From positions 97,482-161,481 of the forward strand of contig JAAYVF010000008.1 of assembly GCA_012517325.1 (NCBI GenBank): a stretch of DNA of 64,000 nucleotides, in the 5' to 3' direction. Shown one piece after another: positions 44,284 through 52,776 of the stretch (its first letter is position 1; each line of letters opens with the position of its first letter). The notes under the pieces are model-generated. The model was given only the letters and a program-made list of their open reading frames with translations. It made no database searches and was not told where the DNA came from. The translations under genes were made by a program, and so were the position numbers. Source of the stretch: Myxococcales bacterium (GTDB lineage Bacteria; Lernaellota; Lernaellaia; Lernaellales; Lernaellaceae).

Positions 44284-44982
44284 GTGAAAATCGAGGCGGT
44301 CTCCACTACTCGCTCGCGGATCATCCGGTATGCCCTGCTGGGCTCGCTGGTGGTCCATGCCCTGTTGGCGGTGGGCTTCCTGGTCGTCGGCGAACAGGCG
44401 CCCAAGGAATCCTACGTGGTGGATCTGGTCGTCAACGAGGCCACGCCGCCCCCGCCGCCGCCCAAGCCCGAGGCCACGCCGCCGCCCAAGCCGAAAAACG
44501 TGCCGCCGCCCAACCAGGACGTGAAGCAGCCGCCCAGCGCCGAACCGCCCAAACCGGTCTTCGGCGTCACCAAGGAATCGACGATCGACGGCGACTCCGG
44601 CGTTTCGGTACGCGTCGGCAACACGCTGATGAAAGAGCCGGAAAAGGACCTCACCGACCCGTCGAAGGTCAAGCCGTACTCGGGCGGCGACGTTTATTCG
44701 CAGAGCGAACTGGACAAGCCGCCGCGCGTTTTGAAGATGGTCAAGCCGGAATACCCCCTGCTGGCCAAGCGGGCTAACCGGCAGGGCGTGGTGAAGGTGC
44801 GCTTCCTGGTGAGCAAGAACGGCGTGGTCAGCAACGTCAAAGTGCTTTCCGCCCCCGCCGGCCTGGGCTTCGCCGAGGCCGCCATCGCCGCCGTCCAGCA
44901 ATGGAAATACGAAACCCCCACCGTCCAGGGCCGTCCGGTCTCGGCTTGGATCGTCCAGTCGATCCGCTTCCAGTTGGAATAG
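44284..44982 (+). CDS. tonB: TonB energy-transducing protein
   Basis: This is a 232-residue protein with a GTG start at 44284, nine bases after exbD. One N-terminal helix ('ALLGSLVVHALLAVGFLVV', with the S-x-x-x-H residues used in ExbBD contact) is followed by a Pro-rich spacer ('PPPPPPKPEATPPPKPKN') that spans the periplasm, then the TonB C-terminal domain 'VKPEYPLLAKRANRQGVVKV' (the 'YP..A...gieG.V.v' motif) ending 'VQSIRFQLE'. Together with exbB and exbD this is a complete energising unit placed next to a TonB-dependent receptor operon. Confidence 0.95.
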   Translation: MKIEAVSTTRSRIIRYALLGSLVVHALLAVGFLVVGEQAPKESYVVDLVVNEATPPPPPPKPEATPPPKPKNVPPPNQDVKQPPSAEPPKPVFGVTKESTIDGDSGVSVRVGNTLMKEPEKDLTDPSKVKPYSGGDVYSQSELDKPPRVLKMVKPEYPLLAKRANRQGVVKVRFLVSKNGVVSNVKVLSAPAGLGFAEAAIAAVQQWKYETPTVQGRPVSAWIVQSIRFQLE

Positions 44983-45093
44983 TTCATCGATTCCACGATC
45001 CAGGGGCTCCGATTCAACCGTTATGCGAGGTCGACTTTCCGAGCAACGGCGAAGAACCGTTCATCCGCTTGGGAAGTTCTACGGTTAGGGACC

Positions 45094-45129
45094 ACCGAAA
45101 ATAGCAAGGGCGGCCACAGCGGGCCGCCC
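45094..45129 (-). terminator. Hairpin terminator serving the leftward lipoprotein gene
   Basis: GGGCGGCC (45108-45115) and GGCCGCCC (45122-45129) pair. Read leftwards it is followed by TTGCTATTTTC, so it best serves the gene ending at 45158, and it may also stop tonB transcripts. Confidence 0.6.
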
Positions 45130-45157
45130 CCACGGAAATCCTTACCGTCCTTCGTGC

Positions 45158-46945
45158 CTACAACATCGGCCCGATGAAATTGAACTGCTCGTCGGCCTCG
45201 TAATCGATCGACACCGGATCGTCGCAGCCGGTCGAGTCGCAGGGATAGAGCAGGTAATCCTCGTGATAGGTTGTCTCGTTCCGCCGCATCACCAGCAGAT
45301 CCGGGGCCAGATCGCCGGTCAAATCCAGGGTCGTATCGAAATAATATTCGTAACCGTCCGGCATTTGCGCATGCAGGATTTCGTAGAAATTGGGCGCGGT
45401 CATCACCTCGAAGTACACGATCGTCGCCCAATCGGCGCCGTTTTGGTAGCGTTCGGTGTAACGGACCACGAAATCGAGCGTCCCGTCGCCGCCCAGATCG
45501 AGAACCGTTCCATAGAAACCGCCGCCGTCGCCCAGATCGAATTCCTGCAATACGCCGGTGATGTCGCCGCTGGCCGTCTCGATCGCCCGCACCTGGCCGG
45601 TGGTGTCGGTCCCATCGACTTCGCGACCGGAGAGAAACAACTCGTTGCCGACGCCGCGATAATTGAAGCCGAAATCCAGATAGCCGCGACCGGTCCGAGT
45701 AAGCAGCGTGAGCGGCGCGGCGTTCGAATCCGTATACTGGAACAGCGTGGAGTACCCGCCGGGGCCGTTCAAGGCCTGATGGGCATTATCGCCGCCGTCG
45801 GCCGAATTGAGGCCGACGATCGGATCGAGGACGCCGTCGAGATTGTAATCGCCCTCGATGATCCCCGTCGCGTAAGCATCGTCCGTTTCCGGTCCCGACC
45901 ATTCCGCCATCAACTCCGGCCCGCCGACGATATACAGATAGGCCGTATGATTTTCCGGGTCGTCGATCTTTTTCGAGATGCCAACGACGGCTTCGGTTTG
46001 CCCGTCGCCGTCGACATCCCCCGACGAAATATAATTGTTGGCCGCGGCATCCCCCAGATAATAGGGGCTGGATTCGACGATCAGCGCGCCGTCGGCGGCA
46101 TTGAAAACGAACAATTTCAGGTAATGCGCGGTCGATACGGTATAATAGGCGTAAGCCATCAGTTCGGGCGCCTTGCCGGCGCCGGTAACCGAGCCCGCAA
46201 CCGGCCAGATCGCGCCGACCCGCCGTTCGGGCAGAAATACCAGCGAACCTTCCGGCGCGCTTTCCGGAGTGTGAAAAGTCGCGATCGCGGAAAAATCGTG
46301 GTCGGCGTCGATCAATTGCCAGACCGCCGGCGCCGACGTTCCCTTCCCGTCGCTTTCGATCCGGATCATCATTTCCGGCAACCCGTTGCCGTCGATGTCC
46401 AGCAATTGGGCAATGGCGGTGGTGTCCGCGTAAGGACCGAAGGTATGCGCCGGGGCCGAAAAGTCGCCATTCAGGAAGACGTCATACCAACCGGCACTCC
46501 CGCCGCCGTCATTCGCCTCCACCACGGCGACGATGTCCCAGACGCCGTTGCCGTCGAAATCCGCCGCCTGGAAGCTCGCCCCGCCGCCGGTGACGTCGTA
46601 TTCCAGGATCGGCTCGCCGCGCGTGAACGTGCCGGGTTCGACCAGATGAAGGCGCATCAGGTTGTAATCGGTGAGCCAGACGCTGAGCAATAATTCCGCA
46701 TTGCCATCGCCGTCGTAATCCAACGGCGGGATGCAGTCGACGACCGGCGGCCCGCTGTCGTCGTCGTCATCGTCGTCATCGGCCGGGCTGGCGTCGTCGT
46801 CATCGGCCGGACTGGCGTCATCGTCAGCGGACGCGTCGTCGTTGTCGTCATCGTCATCATCGTCATCGCCGCAATCGCACGAAACGCCGATCATCCCCAG
46901 AACCAAAACCGACCAGAGCAGCAGCAACCGAAAAGCGAATCTCAT
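45158..46945 (-). CDS. Lipoprotein with acidic linker and FG-GAP/VCBS-like repeats
   Basis: This is a 595-residue protein. The lipobox lies in 'LVLGMIGVSC'. Residues about 27-65 are Asp/Ala/Ser/Pro ('DDDDASPADDDDASPADDD'). The rest carries repeats with calcium-binding-style 'DxDGxG' loops: 'DYDGDGNAELLLSVW', 'DFDGNGVWDIVAVV', 'DIDGNGLPEMMIRI', 'DVDGDGQTEAVVGI', 'DYNLDGVLDPIVGLN', 'DLGGDGTLDFVVRY', so a seven-bladed FG-GAP (integrin-alpha-like) propeller is likely. A role in adhesion or ligand binding at the cell surface is inferred. The gene stands alone and has a hairpin after its end. Confidence 0.88.
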   Translation of the reverse strand: MRFAFRLLLLWSVLVLGMIGVSCDCGDDDDDDDDNDDASADDDASPADDDDASPADDDDDDDDSGPPVVDCIPPLDYDGDGNAELLLSVWLTDYNLMRLHLVEPGTFTRGEPILEYDVTGGGASFQAADFDGNGVWDIVAVVEANDGGGSAGWYDVFLNGDFSAPAHTFGPYADTTAIAQLLDIDGNGLPEMMIRIESDGKGTSAPAVWQLIDADHDFSAIATFHTPESAPEGSLVFLPERRVGAIWPVAGSVTGAGKAPELMAYAYYTVSTAHYLKLFVFNAADGALIVESSPYYLGDAAANNYISSGDVDGDGQTEAVVGISKKIDDPENHTAYLYIVGGPELMAEWSGPETDDAYATGIIEGDYNLDGVLDPIVGLNSADGGDNAHQALNGPGGYSTLFQYTDSNAAPLTLLTRTGRGYLDFGFNYRGVGNELFLSGREVDGTDTTGQVRAIETASGDITGVLQEFDLGDGGGFYGTVLDLGGDGTLDFVVRYTERYQNGADWATIVYFEVMTAPNFYEILHAQMPDGYEYYFDTTLDLTGDLAPDLLVMRRNETTYHEDYLLYPCDSTGCDDPVSIDYEADEQFNFIGPML

Positions 46946-47023
46946 TTTTTTCTTCCCCTTTTTTCATTTCGCGCCGTCCGATACCGGCGGGCGGCATCGA
47001 CCAACGCATATTTTTTCTTGTCG

Positions 47024-47902
47024 CTATTTCTGCGGCGCGACGAGATTGACATGCCAGGTCGTCGTCAGGCCGGCCGCGACGGTCACCGCGTAATACGGGG
47101 CCGCCGCCGGATCGACCGTTTCGACGAACACGCCGTCGCCGTCCACTGCGTCGAGGTAACCGAAAACGTAGTAATCGCCCGGCGCGACCGCCGCGTCGTC
47201 GAGGTTCCATTCGTAGGCGAACGGGAAACCGGTCTCCGGCACGGTGTACGAGACGTAAGCCACCGGCAGTTCCTCGCCCGGCAGCCAATCGGTGTACAGG
47301 CCAAGCGTCACCGGCCGGCCGGTGTAATCCGTCGTTTCGCCGTAGTAGCGGATTTCACCCGCCAGTTCCATCGGCGCGGCGGTGTCGTCGTCGTCATCGC
47401 CGGAATCGTCGTCGGCCGGCGGCTCGTAGGCCGTCAGCGTGTAGGTCAGGGTCGCGGCCGCGCTGCCCGCGCCGCAGCGGTCGACCAGCGTGATCGCCAG
47501 CGAATGTTCGCCCTCGCCCATGCCGGAAAAGGTGAAGCCGAGCACCTGATCGGCCGCTGCGGCCGCGCAGGGCGCGTCGGTGCCGATCGATTGCTTGTCG
47601 GCCTCGCCGCCGTCGACGGCGTATTCGATCCGGCCGCCGCCCAGGTTGCATTCGCCGTCGCTGAAGGTCAGGTAGATGTCCACGCTCGCCGATTCCATGA
47701 ACGTGGCCGACGCGCCGGACGCTTCGCCGTCGACGAAGAAAATCGCCTTGTCGAGCGACGGCGCGGTGTTGTCGGCGCAGGCGTCGGGCGGCGTGCCCTC
47801 GACCGCCGGGGTGGTTTCGTCGTCATTGCTTTCGCGACAGGCCGCGAAGGCAAGCGCCAGGCCGGCGACCGCCAGCGCGATCAGCCAGTAACGTAATTTC
47901 AT
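47024..47902 (-). CDS. Lipoprotein, unknown function, with internal acidic linker
   Basis: This is a 292-residue protein. GGAGG lies seven bases before the ATG at 47900-47902, so the frame's upstream extension is not used. The signal 'YWLIALAVAGLALAFAAC' has lipobox FAAC. The first domain (about 45-165) looks immunoglobulin-like ('DIYLTFSDGECNLGGGRIEY', 'EHSLAITLVDRCGAGSA'). A linker 'PADDDSGDDDDDTAAP' joins a second beta-rich domain that ends 'TTTWHVNLVAPQK'. There are no catalytic motifs. It is divergent from the nucleoside phosphorylase gene, their starts about 60 bases apart. Confidence 0.8.
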   Translation of the reverse strand: MKLRYWLIALAVAGLALAFAACRESNDDETTPAVEGTPPDACADNTAPSLDKAIFFVDGEASGASATFMESASVDIYLTFSDGECNLGGGRIEYAVDGGEADKQSIGTDAPCAAAAADQVLGFTFSGMGEGEHSLAITLVDRCGAGSAAATLTYTLTAYEPPADDDSGDDDDDTAAPMELAGEIRYYGETTDYTGRPVTLGLYTDWLPGEELPVAYVSYTVPETGFPFAYEWNLDDAAVAPGDYYVFGYLDAVDGDGVFVETVDPAAAPYYAVTVAAGLTTTWHVNLVAPQK

Positions 47903-47964
47903 GAGTCCGTTTCCTCCGTTGCGGGCTGATTGTAGATCGCGCCCCGGCAGTGTACAACAGCGCC

Positions 47965-48690
47965 ATGCCACACGACCCGCAACAACCGATCGTCACGCCG
48001 CAGGCAGTCACCCGGCTTCAGCGGCCGGTCGACGAACGCGTGCTCTTGTTTCCGTTGCGCATTCACCTCAACGCGTTTCTGGCGCGCACCGGGCGCGACC
48101 GCAAGCTGGGCCGGCGCTTCAACGAGGCGCGGTATTTCCCGCCGCCCGCCGCCGGCCGGCCGGGTGTTTTCGGGCCGTTCATGGGTTCGCCGCTCGCCGC
48201 CGGGCACGGCGAGGAACTGATCGCGCTGGGGGCGCGCGAACTGGTGTTTTTCGGCCTGGGCGGCAGCCTCCATCCGGACGTGCGCCTCGGCGACGTGCTG
48301 CTGGTCGACGCCGCCTATTCCGACGAAGGGACCAGCCGGCATTACCGGCCCGTGCAACGAATGTTTGCCGCCGATGCGCCGCTGGCCGAGCGCCTGGCCG
48401 CCCACCTCGCCCGGCGCGGCATCGAACTCAAACGCGGCGCCGGTTGGACGACCGATGCCCTCTATCGCGAAACCCGCGCCAAGGTCGACGCGCACCGCGC
48501 TGCGGGCCGGCAGATCGTCGAAATGGAACTGTCGGCCTTGTACTGCGTGGCGGAATATCACGGCGTTGCGGCGGCCGGCATCGTGGTGGTCAGTGATGAA
48601 CTGTTCGGCGACGATTGGCGGCACGGCCTGTTTCGGCCGCGCTGCCGCCGGAGCGTCGCCGCGACGATCGCCGCCTTGGCGGAATGGTGA
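47965..48690 (+). CDS. Nucleoside phosphorylase
   Basis: This is a 241-residue protein of the PNP/UDP phosphorylase superfamily, which splits nucleosides with phosphate into base and ribose-1-phosphate. I start it at the ATG at 47965; a GTG at 47950 in frame would add five residues. It has 'GPFMGSPLAAGHGEELIALGAREL', shown here by its parts 'ELVFFGLGGSLHPDVRLGDVLL' (the G-x-G-x-L ... G-D motif) and the base/ribose site 'QIVEMELSALYCVAEYHGV' with the conserved Met-Glu-Leu. 'VSDELFGDDWRHG' supplies the catalytic Asp. The next gene lies seven bases downstream in the same direction. Confidence 0.88.
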   Translation: MPHDPQQPIVTPQAVTRLQRPVDERVLLFPLRIHLNAFLARTGRDRKLGRRFNEARYFPPPAAGRPGVFGPFMGSPLAAGHGEELIALGARELVFFGLGGSLHPDVRLGDVLLVDAAYSDEGTSRHYRPVQRMFAADAPLAERLAAHLARRGIELKRGAGWTTDALYRETRAKVDAHRAAGRQIVEMELSALYCVAEYHGVAAAGIVVVSDELFGDDWRHGLFRPRCRRSVAATIAALAEW

Positions 48691-48697
48691 GGCCGAC

Positions 48698-49732
48698 ATG
48701 ATCGATTTTCAAAAGCGCCTGCTCGTCTCCCGGTTCGGCGATCCGCGCCGCGATTTCGAACTGGTGGATTTACCCACCGAGGTGCGCGTCTGCCCGTTGA
48801 CCGGAAAAATCAGCCGGTTGACCGCCGAACGCGTCAAAGGGGCCAGCCTGGGCGAAGGCGTCTGGCCCGACGTGAGCCGGCCGGTCGCCGCCAGCCGCGC
48901 CGACTGCCCGTTCTGCCCGGCGGCGCTCGAGACGAAGTCCTGTCGGTTGGACGAGACCCGCTTCGGCCGGACGCGATTCACGCGCGGCGAGGCGTTCCTG
49001 TTTCCCAACCTCGCGCCTTACGGCCCCTACAGCGCGGTGACGGTCATCGGCCATGAACATTTCACCGAGGTCGGCTCCTACGACCCGGCGCGCTACCTCG
49101 ACGCGTTCCTCGTCAGCCGCGACTATCTGGCGAAAGTGCGCGAACTCGATCCGGCGATGCGCTACGCGGTCATCACGCAAAACCACCTGCCGGCCAGCGG
49201 CGGCACGCTGGTGCATCCGCATTTGCAGGTGCAGGCCGAGGCCGACGGACCGACGTACGCGGCCTACTGGCGCGAGTGCCTGCAAAAGGCCGCGCGCGGA
49301 CACGGCCGCCCGTTCGTGCCGCTGCTCGTCGCGACGGAAAAAGCCGGCGGCGAACGGTACGTCGGCGCGACCGGCCGGTGGGAATGGCTGATCATGTGGG
49401 CGCCGCAAGGCTTTTGCGAGGTCTGGGGTTTCGCTCCGCCGGCGGCGACGCTCGACGCCCTGTCCGACGGCCTGCTCGCTGAAATGGTCGCCGGCCTGTT
49501 GTGCGTGCAACGCTGGTATCGCGACCGCGGGCGCAACAGCTTCAACCTGGGTTTGTACCTGTCCGAGCCGGCCGATCCGGCGGTGCCCCTCGCCTGCCGC
49601 ATCATGGCGCGGGCCAACTGGTCGTCTTTCGGTCGCAGCGACCGCAGCTTTTTCGAGGTGCTGCTCGGCGAAATGGTGTTCGATCAATCGCCGGAAAGCT
49701 GGGCGGCGGAATTGCGGCCGTATTTCGGGTGA
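48698..49732 (+). CDS. GalT-like nucleotidyltransferase (HIT superfamily)
   Basis: This is a 344-residue protein. Its start at 48698 follows the phosphorylase stop by seven bases. Galactose-1-phosphate uridylyltransferase features are seen: zinc-type CPFC (70-73), 'ENLAPYGP'-like text 'FLFPNLAPYGPYSAVTVIGHE' (cited in parts), and the nucleophile motif 'HPHLQ' at 173-177. Several residues differ from true GalT, so a related enzyme acting on another sugar-1-phosphate (for example AMP or phosphate as donor or acceptor) is possible. The pairing with a nucleoside phosphorylase, which releases ribose-1-phosphate, is suggestive of a salvage route. The protein's end 'WAAELRPYFG' is normal. Confidence 0.85.
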   Translation: MIDFQKRLLVSRFGDPRRDFELVDLPTEVRVCPLTGKISRLTAERVKGASLGEGVWPDVSRPVAASRADCPFCPAALETKSCRLDETRFGRTRFTRGEAFLFPNLAPYGPYSAVTVIGHEHFTEVGSYDPARYLDAFLVSRDYLAKVRELDPAMRYAVITQNHLPASGGTLVHPHLQVQAEADGPTYAAYWRECLQKAARGHGRPFVPLLVATEKAGGERYVGATGRWEWLIMWAPQGFCEVWGFAPPAATLDALSDGLLAEMVAGLLCVQRWYRDRGRNSFNLGLYLSEPADPAVPLACRIMARANWSSFGRSDRSFFEVLLGEMVFDQSPESWAAELRPYFG

Positions 49733-49773
49733 CGATCATTCGTTTTCCTACGAATCAAGAGGAAGTCGATCCA

Positions 49774-49814
49774 TCCGTAGGAGCACCCTTCCGGGTGCGA
49801 TAAATCGCGCCTGG
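49774..49814. repeat. Intergenic hairpin repeat (GCACCC/GGGTGC type)
   Basis: 'GTAGGAGCACCCTTCCGGGT' followed by GCGATAAATCGCGCC forms two adjacent stems. The wording looks like a recurrent intergenic element, and it may act as a terminator between convergent genes. Confidence 0.5.
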
Positions 49815-49842
49815 AAAAGCGCGCCTAGATCCTTCGAAGACG

Positions 49843-50976
49843 TTACTTGATCTCAATTCCCGGGAAATAAAACCGCAGGATCTCCTCGGCGGTTTTGCCG
49901 GCGCGCGCCTGGGCGAGCGCCCCCGCCTGGCAAAGGCCGACGCGGTGGCCGAAGCCGTGGCCGTTCAGGATCGTTTCGGTATCGCCTTCGACGATGACGA
50001 ACCGGTCGGACGGCGCGCTGTTCCAGCCCAGCACCCGGCCCAATTGCATCCGGAATTTCCAGGCGCCGATTTCGCGGCTGCCGGCGTCGGCAGCGAGTGA
50101 CACCGGACCTTCGTCGGCCACTCGCCTGGCATGCGCCGCTCCGAACTCGCCGCGTAAAAATGCCCGCCAGGCGGGCGCCGGAACGCTTCGTTGCCAGGCC
50201 GACCATTTGCTGTCGCGGCACCAGATCCGGCCCTCGGCGTCGGCGTCGTTCACCCCGCGCAAATGCGCCCACGCGGCCAGCGTCGGCCAGACTTCGCCCA
50301 CCGCCCGCGTGTGACCGCCACAGCAGGCGTGATAAAACACCGGCGCCGGCCGGGCGGTGGCCCGCGGCGTCAAACCGACCGTTTCGCGCGTCAGGCGCGC
50401 CAGCAGCTCGGCGCGCGGCGAATCGGGCAGGCCGCGAAACATCTGGCCGCGCGTGTTGTCGGGCAGCGGCGCCTGGGCGTCGATTTGGCGATAACGCAGG
50501 TAACCGCGAATGCAAATCGCCATGGCCTTGAGATATTCGGCCTCGGATTCGACGGTTTCGGCGGCGAGCACGCCCAGCACGTATTCTTCCGTCGCCAGCG
50601 TCAGGCGCGGCTGCAACCGGTCGCCGGCGGCCTCGAACCGCAAGCGGCCCGGGTAACGCCGCCGCTCGCCGTCGACGATCAAAATCACGCTTTCAGCCGC
50701 GCCGGCCTCGCTCTTGGCCAGGGTGAAGGGCGGCTGTTCCAGCAGGCCCACGTCGCAACGAAAACCCCGCCGCGGACCGGCGAGCGCCACCGCGCAGCGC
50801 GCCGCGTCCGTCGAACGCCCCTGCCCGTCGGTCACGCGCCAGCCGGGTGCCAGGAGCGTCAGTTCGTTCACCGGCCGATCGGTGAACAGGCGCAGCTCGA
50901 TCGTTTCGGCCGCCGCGGTCGACGCGGTCGCCCAACAGACGAGAATCAGGGCCAGGCTAGCGGCGATGCGTTTCAA
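49843..50976 (-). CDS. SpoIID/LytB-like exported protein
   Basis: This is a 377-residue protein. No good ATG or GTG fits, so I start it at TTG 50974-50976, right before the hydrophobic signal 'IAASLALILVCWATASTAAA'; the ribosome site is weak. The SpoIID domain has 'EYVLGVLAAETVESEAEYLKAMAICIRGYL' (given in parts here), 'FYHACCGGHT' and the C-terminal 'NGHGFGHRVGLCQAGALAQA'. SpoIID cuts glycan strands of peptidoglycan during sporulation; homologues in Gram-negative bacteria act on the cell wall generally. Its start overlaps the end of the DUF6485 gene by about 20 bases. Confidence 0.82.
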   Translation of the reverse strand: MKRIAASLALILVCWATASTAAAETIELRLFTDRPVNELTLLAPGWRVTDGQGRSTDAARCAVALAGPRRGFRCDVGLLEQPPFTLAKSEAGAAESVILIVDGERRRYPGRLRFEAAGDRLQPRLTLATEEYVLGVLAAETVESEAEYLKAMAICIRGYLRYRQIDAQAPLPDNTRGQMFRGLPDSPRAELLARLTRETVGLTPRATARPAPVFYHACCGGHTRAVGEVWPTLAAWAHLRGVNDADAEGRIWCRDSKWSAWQRSVPAPAWRAFLRGEFGAAHARRVADEGPVSLAADAGSREIGAWKFRMQLGRVLGWNSAPSDRFVIVEGDTETILNGHGFGHRVGLCQAGALAQARAGKTAEEILRFYFPGIEIK

Positions 50977-51160
50977 CGAACCGTCGGAAACTGCGATCGT
51001 ACGTCCGCTCCACCTCCGGCGAGAAACAGCAGGCCGGCAGTTCGTCCGCCGCGAGATGATAACGCAGGCATTCGCAGCAGATGCCGTGGCGGGAGCAACC
51101 CGGATAGCTGCAGGTGCAGTTTTTATCGTTAACGGCCTGGTTCGCGCATTGGACGGCCAT
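50957..51160 (-). CDS. Small cysteine-rich protein, DUF6485
   Basis: This is a 67-residue protein that starts at an ATG after AAGGAGAAGCGCC. It has nine cysteines in the family pattern: 'CTCSYPGCSRHGICCECL', then 'LPACCF', then 'TYDRSFRRFV' at the end. A metal-binding role is likely; the family is common in anaerobes and deltaproteobacteria and has no known function. Its stop lies inside the first codons of the SpoIID-like gene, so they are probably co-translated. Confidence 0.88.
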   Translation of the reverse strand: MAVQCANQAVNDKNCTCSYPGCSRHGICCECLRYHLAADELPACCFSPEVERTYDRSFRRFVETHRR

Positions 51161-51257
51161 GGCGCTTCTCCTTTGCTCTGAGATCGTTTCGCGATTCCGG
51201 AACTATTTTGTAACGCAAGTTGCAATGAACCATAAATTTGCTATTTTGCAAGGCTGC

Positions 51258-52685
51258 ATGAAGACGACGACCAGCCACCGCGCGCCACGCAACCTCCGGA
51301 CGACGATCCAAAAAATCGTTTTTCTGGTGTTCGTCCTCGGCCTGGCGACCTCGACCCTGACCGGCTGCCGCCGCCTGTTGTCGCGCCAGCCCGACAAGCC
51401 GCCGATCATCATCATTCTCATCGACACCTGGCGGGCCGATCACGCCGGCGTTTACGGTTACCAGCGCGACATCACCACCAACATCGACCGGTTCGCCGCC
51501 GGCGCGGTGCGTTTCGACAACGCCCAGGCGACGGCGAGTTGGACCGTGCCCAGCATCGTCTCGCTTTTCACCGGGGTCTATCCCTGGCGGCACGGCATTA
51601 CACGGGCCACGCTCGACGGCGAAAAAGGCGTCAAATCCCAGCCGATCCTCAATCCGCGGTACGTCACCCTGGCGGAAAGCCTGAAAGCCGCCGGCTACGC
51701 CACCTTCGGCGTGTCGGCGAACGGTCACCTCGACCCGAAATACGGCATGGGTCAGGGGTTCGACAACTACGAGGTGTTCTCGTTTTCCAACCAGGGCCAG
51801 GTCAACGACACGCTGAAAAAATGGAATCGCCAACTGCGGCGGACCTATCGCAAAGGCCAGCCGTATTTCCTGTTCATTCATTATTTCGACCCGCACCACC
51901 CTTATTTGCCGCACAAGAAATGGCTGGACGAGTGGCGGCCGGGGTTCGATCCGAAATCGGTGGCCGACTACACCGACGCCAACAAGTTCATGAAGAAGGT
52001 CAGCAAGCAGTTTTTCTACGACAACCCGGCGGAAATGCAGGTGCTGATCGATCTGTACGATTCGGAAATCGCCTTCGTGGATAACTCGCTCGGCGGCTTG
52101 CTGAGCAAACTGCCGGGCGCCAAGGACGCCGTCGTCGTCGTCACCGCCGACCACGGCGAGGCGTTTGGCGACCACCGCAACATGCTGCACGGCTCGGACT
52201 TGTACCGCGAAACGATGCGCGTGCCGCTGATCATCCAGTGGCCGGGCCGACAATTCGCCGGCCGCTCAGTGACCGCGCCGGTCAGCCTGGTGGATCTGTA
52301 TCCCACCCTGGCCGGGTGGGCCGGCGCCGCGCCGCCGCCGTACCTGGACGGCCGCGATCTGCGCGCCCTGCCGGATCGGCCCGCCGGCGACGACCTGCTA
52401 TACGCCGAGACACACCGCGGCGACGAACACCACTGGATGGCCGTTATTTCCGGCCAATACAAGTGGATGCGCGAGGAAGACACCGGCGTCGAAATGCTGT
52501 ACCGCCTCGATCAGGATCCGTCCGAGACGCGAAACCTCGCCGAGTCGGAAGCCGAACAGAACGCGCGCCTGCGCGAGTTGTGGGAAAAACGCCCGCACCC
52601 GGCGGTGCTGTTCGAACCGGGCGACACCGGCAAAAACATCGATCCGGACCTCGAAAAAAAACTGCGCAACCTCGGGTATCTCTGA
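51258..52685 (+). CDS. Sulfatase-fold lipoprotein hydrolase, copy 1
   Basis: This is a 475-residue protein. I start it at the ATG at 51258 (AAGG upstream); the longer frame has no better site. The lipoprotein signal ends TLTGC. The alkaline phosphatase/sulfatase fold is evident: first metal motif 'IIILIDTWRADHAGVYGY', nucleophile region 'ASWTVPSIVSLFTGVYP', 'HYFDPHHPYL', the second metal set 'VTADHGEAFGDH', and the closing 'LRNLGYL'. The nucleophile position holds Thr (T96), not Cys or Ser, and the Arg of C-x-P-x-R is Ile. This excludes a formylglycine sulfatase and suggests a phosphoester or phosphotransfer enzyme. First of three tandem copies. Confidence 0.9.
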   Translation: MKTTTSHRAPRNLRTTIQKIVFLVFVLGLATSTLTGCRRLLSRQPDKPPIIIILIDTWRADHAGVYGYQRDITTNIDRFAAGAVRFDNAQATASWTVPSIVSLFTGVYPWRHGITRATLDGEKGVKSQPILNPRYVTLAESLKAAGYATFGVSANGHLDPKYGMGQGFDNYEVFSFSNQGQVNDTLKKWNRQLRRTYRKGQPYFLFIHYFDPHHPYLPHKKWLDEWRPGFDPKSVADYTDANKFMKKVSKQFFYDNPAEMQVLIDLYDSEIAFVDNSLGGLLSKLPGAKDAVVVVTADHGEAFGDHRNMLHGSDLYRETMRVPLIIQWPGRQFAGRSVTAPVSLVDLYPTLAGWAGAAPPPYLDGRDLRALPDRPAGDDLLYAETHRGDEHHWMAVISGQYKWMREEDTGVEMLYRLDQDPSETRNLAESEAEQNARLRELWEKRPHPAVLFEPGDTGKNIDPDLEKKLRNLGYL

Positions 52686-52776
52686 TTCTCGTTCCCCTGA
52701 CCTTTCGTTTGCCAAGACCGGCTCTTTTTGGTATTCGTTATTTTGGCATGGATAACTTTCATCCGGAGGCCCGGCG

